Notes: generated by a model from the sequence alone, not told the origin. A stretch of 51,402 nucleotides of DNA from Helochares maculicollis (GCA_033557835.1 JAWQRO010000168.1:1-51402), one strand, 5' to 3'; positions 35,851 to 47,995 are shown, counted from the first letter of the stretch. Made by a program: numbers and translations.

Positions 35851-37420
35851 TTGCGAAGATCTAGTCTTGCTGGGCTTGAAAATTCAGTCTAGCTCTTAAA
35901 GATTCAGGCTTGTCTTTAAAGGTCTGGTTTTGACCCTGAAGATACTCTTGTCTTTGACGATAGGATCTTGCCTTTGATGGTTGGCTCTTGCCTTTGACGA
36001 TTGGATCTTGGCTTTGATAACTGAATGTTGCCTTTGACGATTGGATCTTGACTTTGATAATTGGATCTTGCTTTTCAAGATTGGGCTTTACCTTTAAAGA
36101 TGGGATCTTACCTTTAAAGATAGGATCTTGCCTTTGAAGATAGAATCCTGTCTTTGAAAATGAGATCTCGCCTTTGAAGATAGGGTCTTGCCTTTGAAGA
36201 TAGGCTCTCGCCATTGAAGATGGGATCTTGCCTTTGAAGACGGGATCTTGCCTTTGAAGATGGGGTCTTGCCTTTGAAGACAGGATCTTGCCTTTGAAGA
36301 TGGGGTCTTGCCTTTGAAGGTAGGCTCTCGCCTTTGAAGATGGGATCTTGCCTTTGAAGATGGGCTCATGCCTTTGAAGATGGAATATTGCTCTTATAGA
36401 AAAACTCCCGCCCTTGATGTTCTCATTTGCATCTTTGAACAGCATCTTATACCTTTGCCTCAGAAGATAATCCTGTCTTTGATCGTACGCTTTTGCCATT
36501 GATGATGAGATCTTGTCTTTGATAACTGGGTCTTGCCTTTGACGATTGGATCTTGACTTTGATAATTGGATCTTGCTTTTCAAGATTGGATCTTATCTTT
36601 AAAGATGGGATCTTACCTTTGAAGATAGGATCTTGCCTTTGAAGATGGAATCCCGTCTTTGAAGATGAGATCTCGCCTTTGAAGAAAGGGTTTTGACTTT
36701 GAAGATAGGCTCTCCTTTGAAGATGGGGTCTTGCCTTTGAAGGTAGGCTCTCACCTTTGAAGATGGGATCTTGCCTTTGAAGATGGGCTCATGCCTTTGA
36801 AGATGGAATGTTGCTCTTGTAGAAAAACTCCCGCCCTTAATGTCCTCATGTGCATCTTTGAACAGCATCTTATACCTTTACCCCTGAAGATAATCCTGTC
36901 TTTGATCGTACGTTTTTGCTATTGATGATGAGATATTGCCTTTGATAATTGGGTCTTGCCTTTGTTAATTGAATCTTGGCTTTGATAATTGGATCTTGCC
37001 TTTGAAGATGGGATCATGCCTTTGAAGATGGAATGTTGCTCTTGTAGAAAAACTCCCGCCCTTAATGTCCTCATGTGCATCTTTGAACAGCATCTTATAC
37101 CTTTGCCCCTAAAGATAATCCTGTCTTTGATCGTACGTTTTTGTCATTGATGATGAGATCTTGTCTTTGATAATTGGGTCTTGGCCTTTGATAATTGAAT
37201 CTTGCTTTGAAGATGGGATCCCTCAATGTCCTCATGTGCATCTTTGAACAGCATCTTATACGTTTGCCCCTGAAGATAATCTTGTCTTGATGGTACGTTA
37301 TTGCCATTCATGATGAGATCTTGTATTTGGAGATGCAATGTTGTTCTTGAAGAAGTACTCTCGCTTTTAATGATCTATTTGTATCTTTCAAAATCATTTA
37401 TTATCTCTGAAGTGCCTTGA
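35850..37420. repeat. 20-bp minisatellite with higher-order structure
   Basis: The basic unit is ggatcttgcctttgaagatg. A second layer exists: a roughly 110-bp segment containing catctttgaacagcatctta recurs at about 36430, 36851, 37077 and 37229 with minisatellite between. The array therefore grew by copying large blocks as well as single units. The minus strand gives a 240-codon ORF with a 20-residue repeat, a by-product of the 20-nt unit. Confidence 0.92.
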
Positions 37421-38240
37421 CCGCGAGCTCTTGGAGATCCAATCTTTTCCAAGAAAGCTTGCCTTTGAAGATAGAGTACCATCTTAGAAAATTCCGTCTT
37501 GCCCTAGAAGATTCTTCTTTGCCTTCGAAGATTCAGTGCTGTCCATGACAATCTAGCTTCGCTCTCTTATCCTTTAATACCTTCAAGATCCGATCTTGTC
37601 TCCTAACGTCTCATCTTGTCTGAAGTCCTTCAACCGCTCGGCCTTTCGAACTCATCAGAATAATGTTAAAGAGAACATTCCACACTAGTCATCACGGTCG
37701 CATCTACGATCTGAGTCACCATGCCATAAACCGAAACAAAAAAAACCGCCGGACAATTCCGTTTTTAATTTTTCACAGCCTAATATTGTCGCATAAAACA
37801 GATGTTAGCGGCATTCCTCTCGTGTCCCGAGAAAGTACCGAGGATGTACAGGAAATTAAATTATAGCAAACAGTGCTGACATAATTGACTAATGTAAATG
37901 GCAGTTGCTCTCTTGGCCTAGTGAGAATGAATGTTTAATTCAACTTTTTAATTACTATAAAGTATTGTGTTGCCGTTTTTTCACTCTAAACGTCGTTTCC
38001 AGCGCCGACTCCCGTTCCGTAGGACACTTTGTTCGCATCTAATTGGAAATTATGATAATTGGATGTAATAACAATAGGACGCGCGAATCTCATCTAGATC
38101 AAGACAGCTGCGCCTGAAAAAACGACGGACGCATGTAAATCGCGATGCACTTGTTTTTGTGACGAATTCATACCGAATACTCTGAATGCTTGGCGTGAGT
38201 GGCATTTCAAGCCTAGATTGCGCCTTAGAAAGTCAACCGG
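37421..38240. other. No feature recognised
   Basis: Left part holds decayed copies of the previous minisatellite. The rest is unique, with ORFs of 60-110 codons of no recognised family. Confidence 0.45.
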
Positions 38241-38480
38241 CAAATTTAAATCGTCACCTTTTTGAACATTCGCGCCCATTTGAGCAATTGCGCCAATTTG
38301 GGCAAATGCGTCATTTTGGATAATTGCACCATTTTTGATAACTGGGTAATTTTGGGAAATTGCACCACTGGACAAGCGCCATTTTGGGCAACAGAGCGTT
38401 TTGCGCAATTGTGCCATGTTGGGCAATCGAAGCCATCTTGTTTGATTTGCCCATTTCAGCGACGTAATGATTTGGCAGGT
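38240..38480. repeat. About 20-bp degenerate repeat
   Basis: Recurrent phrases of the type 'gggcaattgcgccattttg' (gagcaattgcgccaatttgg, ggataattgcaccatttttg, gggaaattgcaccac). Roughly ten decayed copies. Confidence 0.65.
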
Positions 38481-38971
38481 GTAGACATTTTCGCCATCTT
38501 GACTAATCGATGGTTATTTTAAGTAGCGCAGTTATCTGAACATGGCCAAAATGATTGCTTGGGCCGTTTTGGTCACAGCGTAGGTTCCGTCTACGATCCC
38601 GGTCAATTTAGTTCCAACAGATTGTGTTTTAAAGCGAACTGCACGAGTCAGTTAAAACAATTTCCGTGGCCTTGATGGATATGCATGAGCAGTTTATCGT
38701 AAGTGTCAATTCAAATTTTCAATCGAATGCGGCGACGGAACAAAGTGTTTGACCTACACTGAGCGCAATGAGATCGGGGCCCTAAGAACGCTCGGCTACG
38801 GTTCACGTAAAATTGAAACGAAGAAATTTAATGATAATTAATATCCTCGTTAAAAATGAAACCTTGGAGAAGAGGAATGGTGGCAAATAATTTCCAGACT
38901 CGCCTTTCGTCACTAGATGTAATAGCATCCACTAAATACGCTGCGATTAAAAAATAAGTGACTTCACTTAG

Positions 38972-40694
38972 CCATCCCCGCATACATAAATGTATGGCAT
39001 AAAAGTAATACCGGACTTAAATAATTAAACAATGTAAAACAATGTATGATGCAGAAATCGCATTCAAATGTTATGTTTCCTGTTTTGCAAGACTTCACTC
39101 TAAATTGAAAATGCTTTAAAAGTTAACGAATTTAAGGTTTTGTTTAATACTTTTAGTAAAGCACTTTAATTTTGTCTATTTAAAGCAAGCACTTATAAGA
39201 ATGTACAAATTAATTGTACTTGTAGCCACAAATGTTCTGTTTCTGGCATGTATGCAGGATGTTTATTATTTCATTCTTTCGCAGCCTTCTTTATGTACAA
39301 ATTCGAAGCAGTTCTGGCGCTTCGATCAAGTCGAAATTTGTATCTGTAAATTATACTGCTTTTTATGATGCGTATAAAACTCTTTGTTTGCACCAACGAA
39401 ATGTTCAGTGATGCGTTTTTGCGGGGTCACAAGGTGCACCAATGGACGAAACTCCTCGAGGACTTTCAGTGCAGTACAGGGACTATGTGTTGCATCCGCA
39501 GAGTGTCTACGAATGAATTGAAAAATGTTAAAATGGTCGAGCGAGTGTTACGAATGACGAAGGAGCCGGACCACCATTTACCGCCACAAATGTGGACAAA
39601 TTTGAACGTGCACGTGGCATGATGCTGTTAGACATCCCCGCATGCATAAATGTATAGCATGAAAGTAATACCAGATTTATACAATTAAACAATGTAAAAA
39701 AATGCATGAAGCAGAAATCGCATTCAAATATTATGTTTCCTGTTTTGCAAGACTGCACTCTAAATTGGAATTGCTTTAAAAGTTAACGATTTTTAGGTTT
39801 TGTTTAACACTTTCAATAAAGCACTTTAATCTTGTTTATTTAAAGCAAGCACTTATAAGAATGGTTACTTGTACTTGTAGCCATAAATGTTCTGTTTCTG
39901 GCATGTATGCAGGATGTTTATTATTTCATTCTTTCGCAGTCTTCTTTATGTATAAATTCGAAACAGTTCTGCCGCTTCGATCAAGTCGAAATTTGTATCT
40001 GTAAATTGTACTGCTTTTTATGATGTGTATAAAACTCTTTGTTTGAACCAACGAAATGTTCAGTGATGCGTTTTTGCGTGGTCACAAGGTGCACCAAAGG
40101 ACGAAACTCCTCGAGGACTTTCAGTGCAGTACAGGGTCTATCTGTTGCATCGGCGGAGTGTCTACGAATGAATTGAAACATGTTAAAATGGTCGAGCGAG
40201 TGTTACGCATGACGAAGGAGCCGGATCACCATTTACCGCCACAAATGTGGACAAATTTGAACGTGCACGTGGCATGATGCTGTTAGACATCCCCGCATGC
40301 ATAAATGTATAGCATGAAAGTAATACCGGATTTATATAATTAAACAATGTAGGAGGCAGAAATCGCATTCAAATTTTTCCTGTTTTGCAAGACTGCACTC
40401 TAAATTGAAATTGCTTTAAAAGTTAACGATTTGAAGGTTTTGTTTAATACTTTTAGTAAAGCACTTTAATTTTGTCTATTTAAAGCAAGCACTTATACGA
40501 ATGTATAAATTAATTGTACTTGTAGCCACAATGTTCTGTTTCTGGCATGTATGCAGGATGTTTATTATTTCATTCTTTCGCAGCCTTCTTTATGTACAAA
40601 TTCGAAGCAGTTCTGGCGCTTCGATCAAGTCGAAAGTTGTATCTGTCAATTGTACTGCTTTTTATGGTGTGTATAAAACAGCAACTCGAGTGCT
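38972..40694. repeat. 655-660 bp tandem duplication, 2.6 copies, including a mariner 5' piece
   Basis: The phrase catccccgcatgcataaatg recurs at about 38973, 39633 and 40288. Copies A and B end with the same mariner 5'-half fragment (39385-39630 and 40048-40284), which includes VDKFERARGMMLLD. Copy C has the front part only, ending at a TATAAAA-like motif near 40672. The copies are close to identical, so the event is fairly recent. Confidence 0.85.
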
Positions 40695-40934
40695 CACTTA
40701 GTTGAAAAACTGTGTAGGTTAACAAGGATGCTCGGTGATAAAGATCAGCGAGTTTGATATGATTGCGACACGAAAAAGATCGTAATCTAGAAGTCGGAGA
40801 AAATTTTTGTTTCCTCCAAGACTTATTACAACAAATAGAAGTATGCGTGGTTTAAGTGTTATCATGTCTGCACAGGTTTGATCCTGGCAGGTTAGTTCCA
40901 TTGTCGCTGTCGTGCTGTTAATCATAGTTACTCC

Positions 40935-41952
40935 GCTCTTTGTTTGCACCAACGAAATGTTCAGTGATGCGTTTTTGCGTCGTCACAAGGTGCACCAAAG
41001 GACGAAACTCATCGAAGACTTTCTGTGCAGTACGAAAACTATGTGCTGCATTAGCGGAGTGTCTACAAATAAATTGAAAAATGTTAAAATAGTCGAGCGA
41101 GTGTTGCGCATGACGAAGGAGCCGGACCACCATTTACCGCCACAAATGTAGACAAATTTGAACGTGCACGTGGCATGATGTTGTTAGACAGGCGAGTAAC
41201 TATTGATAATGTGGCACATTGCCCGCAAATTGGTGATGGTTCTGCCTACGAAAGCATTACTTGCGTTTCATCAAGTCTGGGTTAGATGGGTCCCAAAGCC
41301 ACACCAATGCAACAGGTGCATAAACAACAGCGCTTGGATGTTTTCCGGAAGCATTTGGATCGCTATGGTGATGAGCTAGACATCTGGTCAAACATAATCG
41401 CCACCGGTGGCGAAACATGGCTCCATCATTACGAGCCGGAGAATCCATGATAGAGTATGGACTGGAAATATTCAAATTTGCCCTGCAAAAACCAACCAAC
41501 AGCAGAAAAGCTGCTGATTACTGGATTTTGGGCCTCACAAGGTACAGTAGCAGCACAGGGGCACAACAACAAACAATGCGCGTTGCAGCGAGATGCTTAC
41601 TGGCAAGTTGAAGCCTGCAATTTGAAGCCAACGCTAAGGATTGTTGTCAAAAAGTGTTGTTGCACGACGATGCCTGTCCACATACTTCCACCCAATAGTG
41701 AAGCGTTTTAAAATCTCAACTTTGAGGAATTGGTCATCTGCCATATAGTCGTGACCTAGCTCCATCAGGCTTCTACTTGTTTGGTTCGCTCAAAGAGGCA
41801 TCTACAGCACCTTAAGATTTGCCGCCGATGAAGCAATGAAAGAACCGGCGCATTCCTGGTTCGCGGCTCAACCAAAATCCTTCTTTTAAGAGGGCCTCGG
41901 GAAGCTTGTGCAAGGATGGATCAAGTCCATTGAAAAGCGTGTTGGCAAATAA
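40935..41952 (+). pseudogene. Mariner transposase C, decayed
   Basis: The third and only full-length copy of the fragment in the tandem repeat. Blocks on the + strand in order: VDKFERARGMMLLDRRVTID, QRLDVFRKHLDRYGDELD, TGGETWLHHYEP, MDWKYSNLPCKNQPTAEKLL, LHDDACPHTST and a C-terminal GWIKSIEKRVGK at about 41912-41945. The first catalytic Asp is lost: the usual TGDETW reads TGGETW. Stops and frameshifts are numerous. Probable C-terminus is directly followed by the left end of element D. Confidence 0.8.
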
Positions 41953-41957
41953 TGCAC

Positions 41958-42865
41958 TACTGTGATCAACAAGTAAAATGAAATTGTCTTTTAAAACTCC
42001 CGGGCATTAGGAAGGCAGTTAATTTTTTTCTATGTTGCTAAGACTGTCTATAAGATTTGCCAAGCGTCTGTTTATCGAAAGCTTTAATTATCTCCGAGTT
42101 ACAAGTGTTTTTGTAGACAACCAAAAGTGAATTTTTCGATATTTACAATGGGTGATTTTACTGAGCAAAGAACGCATCAAATTTTTTTTGCGAACGAATA
42201 TTCTTGTGCGGATACATTGGAAATGTTGCGGAAGGCCTTTGGTGATCAAAATACGGCACAGAAATCGTTTATAAGTGGTACAATGAGTTAAAAGTGGGCC
42301 GAGAACGCGTTGAAGACGAACCGCGATCTGGACGACCATCAACGCCTACCGACGAGTGCCACGTCCAAAAATCAAAGATTTGGTGCTTGAAAATAATCGA
42401 TTGACAATTAGAGACCTTGCCGAGAGTGTTGGAATATCATTTGGCTCAGCCCAAACCATTTGAAGAATTTTTGTGTCTCAAACGCGTCGTCTCGATTGGT
42501 GCCAAATGCACCATGTCATACTACATCGGTTCTTCGCGAGTTTTTTTGCCAAAAACTCGACTCATATCGTTCCGCAACCACCGTATTCACCTGATTTGGC
42601 TCCGTGCGACTTGTGGCTATTCAGCAAACTCAAAAGGTCAACGCGGGGATACCGTTTTGATACGATTGGGGAGATAAAAACCGAATCGAAGAAGGTCTTC
42701 AATGCTATACCGCAAAAAGACTATTCCGACTGTTTCGAGGACTGGAAGAAGCGTTGGCAAAGTGCGGAAGGGGATTACTTTGCAGGGGATGAAATTGATT
42801 TGGAGGACTAAAAGAAAAATTTATATTTTATAAACAAATTCGCCTTACTTTTTGATCACAGTAGT
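41958..42865 (+). mobile_element. Internally deleted mariner D with matched ends
   Basis: Terminal inverted repeats are visible: left actactgtgatcaacaagta at 41956-41975, and the right end (to 42865) whose complement is actactgtgatcaaaaagta. TA dinucleotides lie at both ends. The + strand has MGDFTEQRTHQIFFANEYSC (start 42150), RVEDEPRSGRPSTPTDE, LENNRLTIRDLAESVGISFG, then jumps to VPQPPYSPDLAPCDLWLFSK and ends DYFAGDEIDLED with TAA at 42809-42811. The segment with the first two catalytic Asp residues is missing. This is a non-autonomous deletion derivative. Confidence 0.85.
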
Positions 42866-44880
42866 ACATGCGCGTTTCCTACGTGTTTCACAATTAAATT
42901 TTTAACCGCATTGCGGATAATAGTTGACATTTCCTGGTCTAACTCTTTTACGCGAGAAAATGTCAAAACTGTACTTCCGGTCCCGCATGCACGAAAAGTT
43001 CACGCGATTTTGCTGAAATAGCGATGTACCAATTTTCCTCATTCCAGCTCTAACGATCCGAACGTTATCGTGTTGACATACACATGAACAGATGACATGC
43101 CAATAATTGTCAAAATGGCTCTGGATGCTCAAAACACGCCGGGCAGGCGAAAATAATCGAAACGGGAATAAATAATGATTCTTCGCGACTTCGAAAATGG
43201 CGTCGATCCAGCTAAACCGCAACCTAATGAGAAAATTGCGCCAAAACGGCTCCGACTCGAAACGTACGTGACCTGACGGTTCTACAGTCGACTGTTTAAA
43301 GAAGTTCGAATTTTTATCTAATGAGGTAACGCGTTAGAATTGTAATATCTATTAAAAGAACATATTTCAGAGTTTATTTTCCCAATTTATTTTTAGTCGA
43401 ATTTGTATTTATTGCAATGTATCCTGTGGATATCAAGGCATCAGAGCGCTCCGATGTCGGCCCGACACTGGTGCTCTCGTTTTGCGGAGATCGAGGCCTC
43501 TTTGTGAGCATGGTGAATAGCAGAAGCGTCTCCTCGCGCTCTGGCCGCATCTATCATGTGGGTGTATCCACTACGGATTATTACATCACGTATTGGCCAT
43601 CTTTGCTCAGAACACGACGACTCTTCTAGGCGATTATCGGACTCTATTTATAAAGCGGACCCTCTTTGATCCGGATAGAAAGGGGTCCTCCGATTTAATT
43701 TAGGCGAACCATCGGCTTTCGTGTGTTAGGATGAGTCATGGGACGCGCGGATTATGGACATGCAAAGGTGGGGACTTACTCTACCGTGAGCATGGGTTTG
43801 TCGCATGGTACATACTGTGGGTTCTGGTCTGTTACGGAAGTGGGTTCGTGTTACACTGGACGTACAGGGTGTTTACGACGTTTAGGCGACTTTGAGGGAT
43901 GGTAGACTTTCGAATTTGTAGACCATGGGCCTTTTTTGATTATCTATCATAATTGGTAGCCACGAAGTGTGCATGGTAAATTCAAGATCAACCTCCACAT
44001 GCCAACGATCTCGCGTTCACAGTTTAGAAATTGCGGAATCCAAGGTGGAAATTCAATCCGCTTCAACCAAGGTGCAAATCTGGGCGACCACCTCGGATTG
44101 GTCTCAAAAATGACAACACGAAAGTGAGAACTCTTGACTTGGGTGAGAGAATTTTGACCTGCGATTTTGCGAAGCGAAATGCAAGTCTAGAGTCTAGTGT
44201 GTAACCCAATTAGTATGCATTCGGCTAATCAGGGAGTATTCGGCCCAATTACCATATATGCAGCCTAAGTAGTATGGGTATGAGGCCCAAGTGGTTCCGA
44301 TTCCTACTTCAGCAAGTTGCGATTAGCTCGCCAGGCTTGCAACAAATCGCGAATCCCGATCGCGATGCTCGAGTTATTCACCGGTAAAGAAAAACAATCA
44401 GGAAGGGCGTCGAGTTTGTTGACTTATTTGCTGTAAAATTAGACTGGCCCAGAGCCGTACCGTTGAAATCGTCGGCGGATCGGGATCGACGCGCCGCGAT
44501 TCCGATATATTGTTACATCTACAGCTGTGGTCACATCCGTCCTGCATCCGTTCGATTCGATCAAGCGGAAGTGAGAGTCGCCCAGCGGTGACACTTGCAA
44601 TGGGCGAGACCCACGATGCCATGGGAAAGAAGCGTAATGGGCTATATTTATATCGCTATAGCGCTCTAAGGCGACGCTACGGTCGTGATAGTTGAGGCAC
44701 GTGGTGCTTGAAATTCAAGACGGATTTGATATTTAGAAGGGGTGCCCCATTGTGCAGCGGAATGCTAATTGTTCATGTATGTGACTCGGAGGGCCCTGTT
44801 TATGATTAACTATAGAATGATGTGTTCACACACAAACAGTCTCACCGAAAGATTCTTACATAAAGATTCTTCCTGCAACA
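42866..44880. other. Unique, GC-richer region with no gene recognised
   Basis: Looks unlike its AT-rich surroundings, especially 43400-43640 and 44400-44700. ORFs at 42902-43222 (-) and 43417-43629 (+) have no resemblance to families I know. A 5' exon or promoter is possible; see the findings. Confidence 0.4.
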
Positions 44881-44914
44881 TTCTTAAAGTAAGATTCCCA
44901 CTTTCCGTTCTAAA

Positions 44915-45080
44915 ATTTTCGCATCTCATTTAAAACACCGACTTGTAATTTCACATCTAGCGGCAACGTTTTGATAAGCTTGTACATTGAAACACACCTT
45001 GGTGAATAGGCCGCGACGATACCTTATTGAAATGGAAATATCGAACGTTACCAATGAGCCAACTACAAACTGCTCTATCA
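44915..45080. repeat. Direct repeat, left copy
   Basis: Contains ctagcggcaacgttttgata and ...ttgaaatggaaatatcgaac, which recurs, diverged, at about 48735-48905 in the same orientation. Confidence 0.65.
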
Positions 45081-45164
45081 ATAAAATTCGAAAGGCGTGA
45101 CAGAGACTAGTATACACAAGCGAATGCGTTTTGCCTGCTCGGGATTTGCTCGCTTTGTACGCAA

Positions 45165-45495
45165 ATCCCGCGTTTCACTCGCTCACCCCACGCTGCACTC
45201 GCTCATCCCGCGCTTCACTCGCTCATCCCGCGCTGCACTCGCTCATCCTGCGCATCACTCGCTCATCCCGCGCTGCACTCGCTCATCCTGCGCATCACTC
45301 GCTCATCCCGCGCTGCACTCGCTCATCCCGCGCTTCACTCGCTCATCCCGCGCTTCACTCGCTCATCCCGCGCTGCACTCCCTCATCCCGCGTTTTACTC
45401 GCTCATCCCGCGTTTTACTCGCTCATCCCGCTCTTCTCTCGCTCATCCCACGCTTCGCTCCCTCATCCCACGCTTCGCTCCCTCATCCCTCGCAA
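45165..45495. repeat. 20-bp GC-rich minisatellite
   Basis: About sixteen head-to-tail copies of cgctcatcccgcgctgcact, with ctgcact/cttcact variants. Both flanks match the roughly 220-bp repeat further right, so this is a local expansion inside one copy of that repeat. Two + frames stay open for about 165 codons, as expected with few stops in the unit; there is no sign of a real protein. Confidence 0.92.
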
Positions 45496-45635
45496 TGTAA
45501 ATATACCTTCAAGCACGCATACGCTTTGTTTCGTCGATATTCACTCGCTTCTCATCTCTCTCGTAGTCAGTGGCAGATCTATATATTGGCTGATAGGTCT
45601 TAATCCCCCGCTCCTACACCCATAAAGGCCCCCAA

Positions 45636-46106
45636 ATGAGTAGAGAAAAATATGAAATACTCGAACTAATAAAATTGCAACATTCCGTTAAAACATTTGC
45701 TCCGCTACGGCAACATTTGCATTGCAGAAATTCTACAACGAATTAATAAAGTAAATACAAAAATTACAGACACCCAGACTTGGTTTATCAAATGCTTCCG
45801 CTCTTCTTTCTTCACTTAAAGGCTTAATTCAAGAAAAAGGAAAAAACTGTTATCGAATTGACCCAATACGAGATATCGGCAAAGCTTCAACTTAGCGCGG
45901 AATATAAAGTAAAAAATAATACTAAAATAATCAGACGGACAACAGGATCTGAAGCAAACCCAACTAGGGAAAATAAATTTAAAATTGTTTTCAACGTTGA
46001 TTTGGACAAACTTCAAATTGAATTTGAAAAACGAAGCAAAGTTCACGAGGAAAATTGTACGAATTTAAAACGTTTACCTGATCTCAGAAATAAAATACAA
46101 ATGTAA
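45636..46106 (+). pseudogene. Possible hAT-like (zinc-finger MYM type) ORF remnant
   Basis: Frames give SREKYEILELIKLQHSVKTF, then KFYNELIKYIQKLQTPRLGL, and FKIVFNVDLDKLQIEFEKRS to a stop at 46104-46106. The spacing and pattern (coiled 'FYNxLxK', 'VxxDxLxxExxKRxxxxE') recall the middle part of DUF4371/hAT-type proteins. This is a weak resemblance from memory, and the frame is broken between the pieces. Confidence 0.35.
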
Positions 46107-46439
46107 AAAAACTGATACTTTTCCGAATTTGTAAAATTAATAATTAATAAACCTTCTCTTTGCAATACCAATAAACGACTGTGAAGCAAAAAGATCGTGT
46201 TTAAGAATGACCAATATTACAAGTAAATAAAAAATAAACCTACAGTCTTCACGAAGTTATAAAACAATATGCCCAAAAAATGTTAGAAAACTGTGTTATT
46301 AAAAATTCTAAAATTAAATAATTTGTTATTGTCATTAATTTATTATTATACATCATCATATTTAGATGCTTCTAAAACTACTCCAATATTGTGATGCTTA
46401 GTGAATATTAAATAAAAATAGTTATTCTTTAATGTCGTT

Positions 46440-47990
46440 TACATTACAAAAAACGAATATGCTTCGCTTACTCGGGATTCGCTCGCAATGTAAATATACA
46501 TTCAGGAAAGCATACGCTTTGTTTCGTGGTGATTCGCTGGCTTCAAGTGACATCTTTATCGTACTAGTGATAAATTATCTCCACTACAAAAAAATCTAGG
46601 GCATCACCAATCCCCTATGTATGTCTAGCATAACAGGATTAGCAGATTTATATCTGCTACGGTACTTATTCAGGATTCGCTCGCTTCGCTCGCTCATCCC
46701 TCGCGATGTAAATATACATTCAGGAAAGCATACGCTTTGTTTCGTCGAGGTTCCCTTGCTGCACATGTCATCTGTCTCGTACTAGTGATAACTCAGTACC
46801 GCGACAAAAAATCTAGAGCATGCCTAATCCCGTATGCTGGCCTAGCAAAAAACTATTAGCAGATTTGTATCTGCTACGGATACACCAAAAAACGAATATG
46901 CTTCGCTTACTCGGGATTCGCTCGCGATGTAAATATACATTCAGGAAAGCATATGCTTTGTTTCGTCGAGGTTCGCTTGCTGCACATCTCATCTGTCTCG
47001 TACTAGTGATAACTCAGTACCGCGACAAACAATCTAGAGCATGCCTAATCCCGTATGCTGGCCTAGCTAAAAACTATTAGCAGATTTGTATCTACTACGG
47101 ATACACCAAAAAACGAATATGCTTCGCTTACTCGGGATTCGCTCGCTTCGCTCGCTCATCCCTCGCGATGTAAATATACATTCAGGAAAGCATAAGCTTT
47201 GTTTCGTCGTGATTTGCTGGCTTCAAGTGACATCTTTATCGTACTAGTGATAAATCATCTCCACTACAAAAAAATCTAGGGCATCACCAATCCCCTATGT
47301 ATGTCTAGCATAACAGGATTAGTAGATTTATATCTGCTACGGTACTTATTCAGGATATAAATATATATTCAGGAAAGCATACGCTTTGTTTCGTCGAGGT
47401 TCACTTGCTGCAGATCTCTTTCTCGTACTAGTTATAATTCAGCACCGCGACAAAAAATCTAGAGCTTGCCTAATCCCGTATGCTGGCATAGCAAAAAACT
47501 ATTAGCAGATTTATATTTGCTGCGAATACATAAAAAGCGGAATACGCTTCACTTACTCAGGGATTGCACGCAATGTAAATATACATTCAAGAAAGCATGC
47601 GCTTTGTTTCGTCGTGATTCGCTGGCTTCAAGTCACATCTTTCTCATACTAGTGCTAAATCAGCACCGCGACAAAAAAATCTAGGGCATCCCCAATCGTC
47701 TATGTATGTCTAGAATAACAGGATTAGCAGATTTATATCTGCTGCGGATACATCAAAAAACGAATACGCTTCGCTTTCTCGGGAGTCGCTCGCTCATCCA
47801 TCGCAATGTAAATATACGGCCAGGAAAGCATACGCTTTGTTTCGCCGTGATTCACTGGCTTCAAGTCACATCTTTCTCGTACTAGTGATAAATCAGCTTC
47901 GCTACAAAAAAATCTAGGGCATCACCAATCCCCTATGTATGTCTAGCATGACAGGATTAGCAGATTTATATCTGCTATGGTTACATAAAA
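46440..47990. repeat. About 220-bp tandem repeat, seven copies
   Basis: The phrase gcatacgctttgtttcgt recurs at about 46510, 46729, 46949, 47190, 47377, 47596 and 47829, with spacings of 187-241 bp. Each unit has aaacgaatatgcttcgctta, a Cys/Arg-like gctcgcttcgctcgctcatc core of variable length, aatatacattcaggaaagca and a tail ending ...gcagatttatatctgctac. An extra copy lies at 45100-45600. The tail contains a palindrome, agcagatttatatctgct. Short ORFs recur with the unit and are not genes. Confidence 0.92.
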
Positions 47991-47995
47991 ACATG

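Noticed and set aside
35861..36583. 240-codon minus-strand ORF with a regular 20-residue repeat
   Set aside because: It is the translation of a 20-bp DNA minisatellite that rarely contains stops. Other minus frames give similar repeats, and there is no splice or start context.
42902..43222. 106-codon minus ORF
   Set aside because: Cys/Arg-rich but no family resemblance; adjoins the end of mariner D.
43417..43629. 70-codon + ORF in GC-richer DNA
   Set aside because: No family match and no support from neighbouring exons; kept only as a possible regulatory block.
45097..45625. Two overlapping + ORFs of about 165 codons rich in Ser, Arg, His and Pro
   Set aside because: They are produced by the 20-bp array. 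Two frames are open at once, which a real gene would not need.
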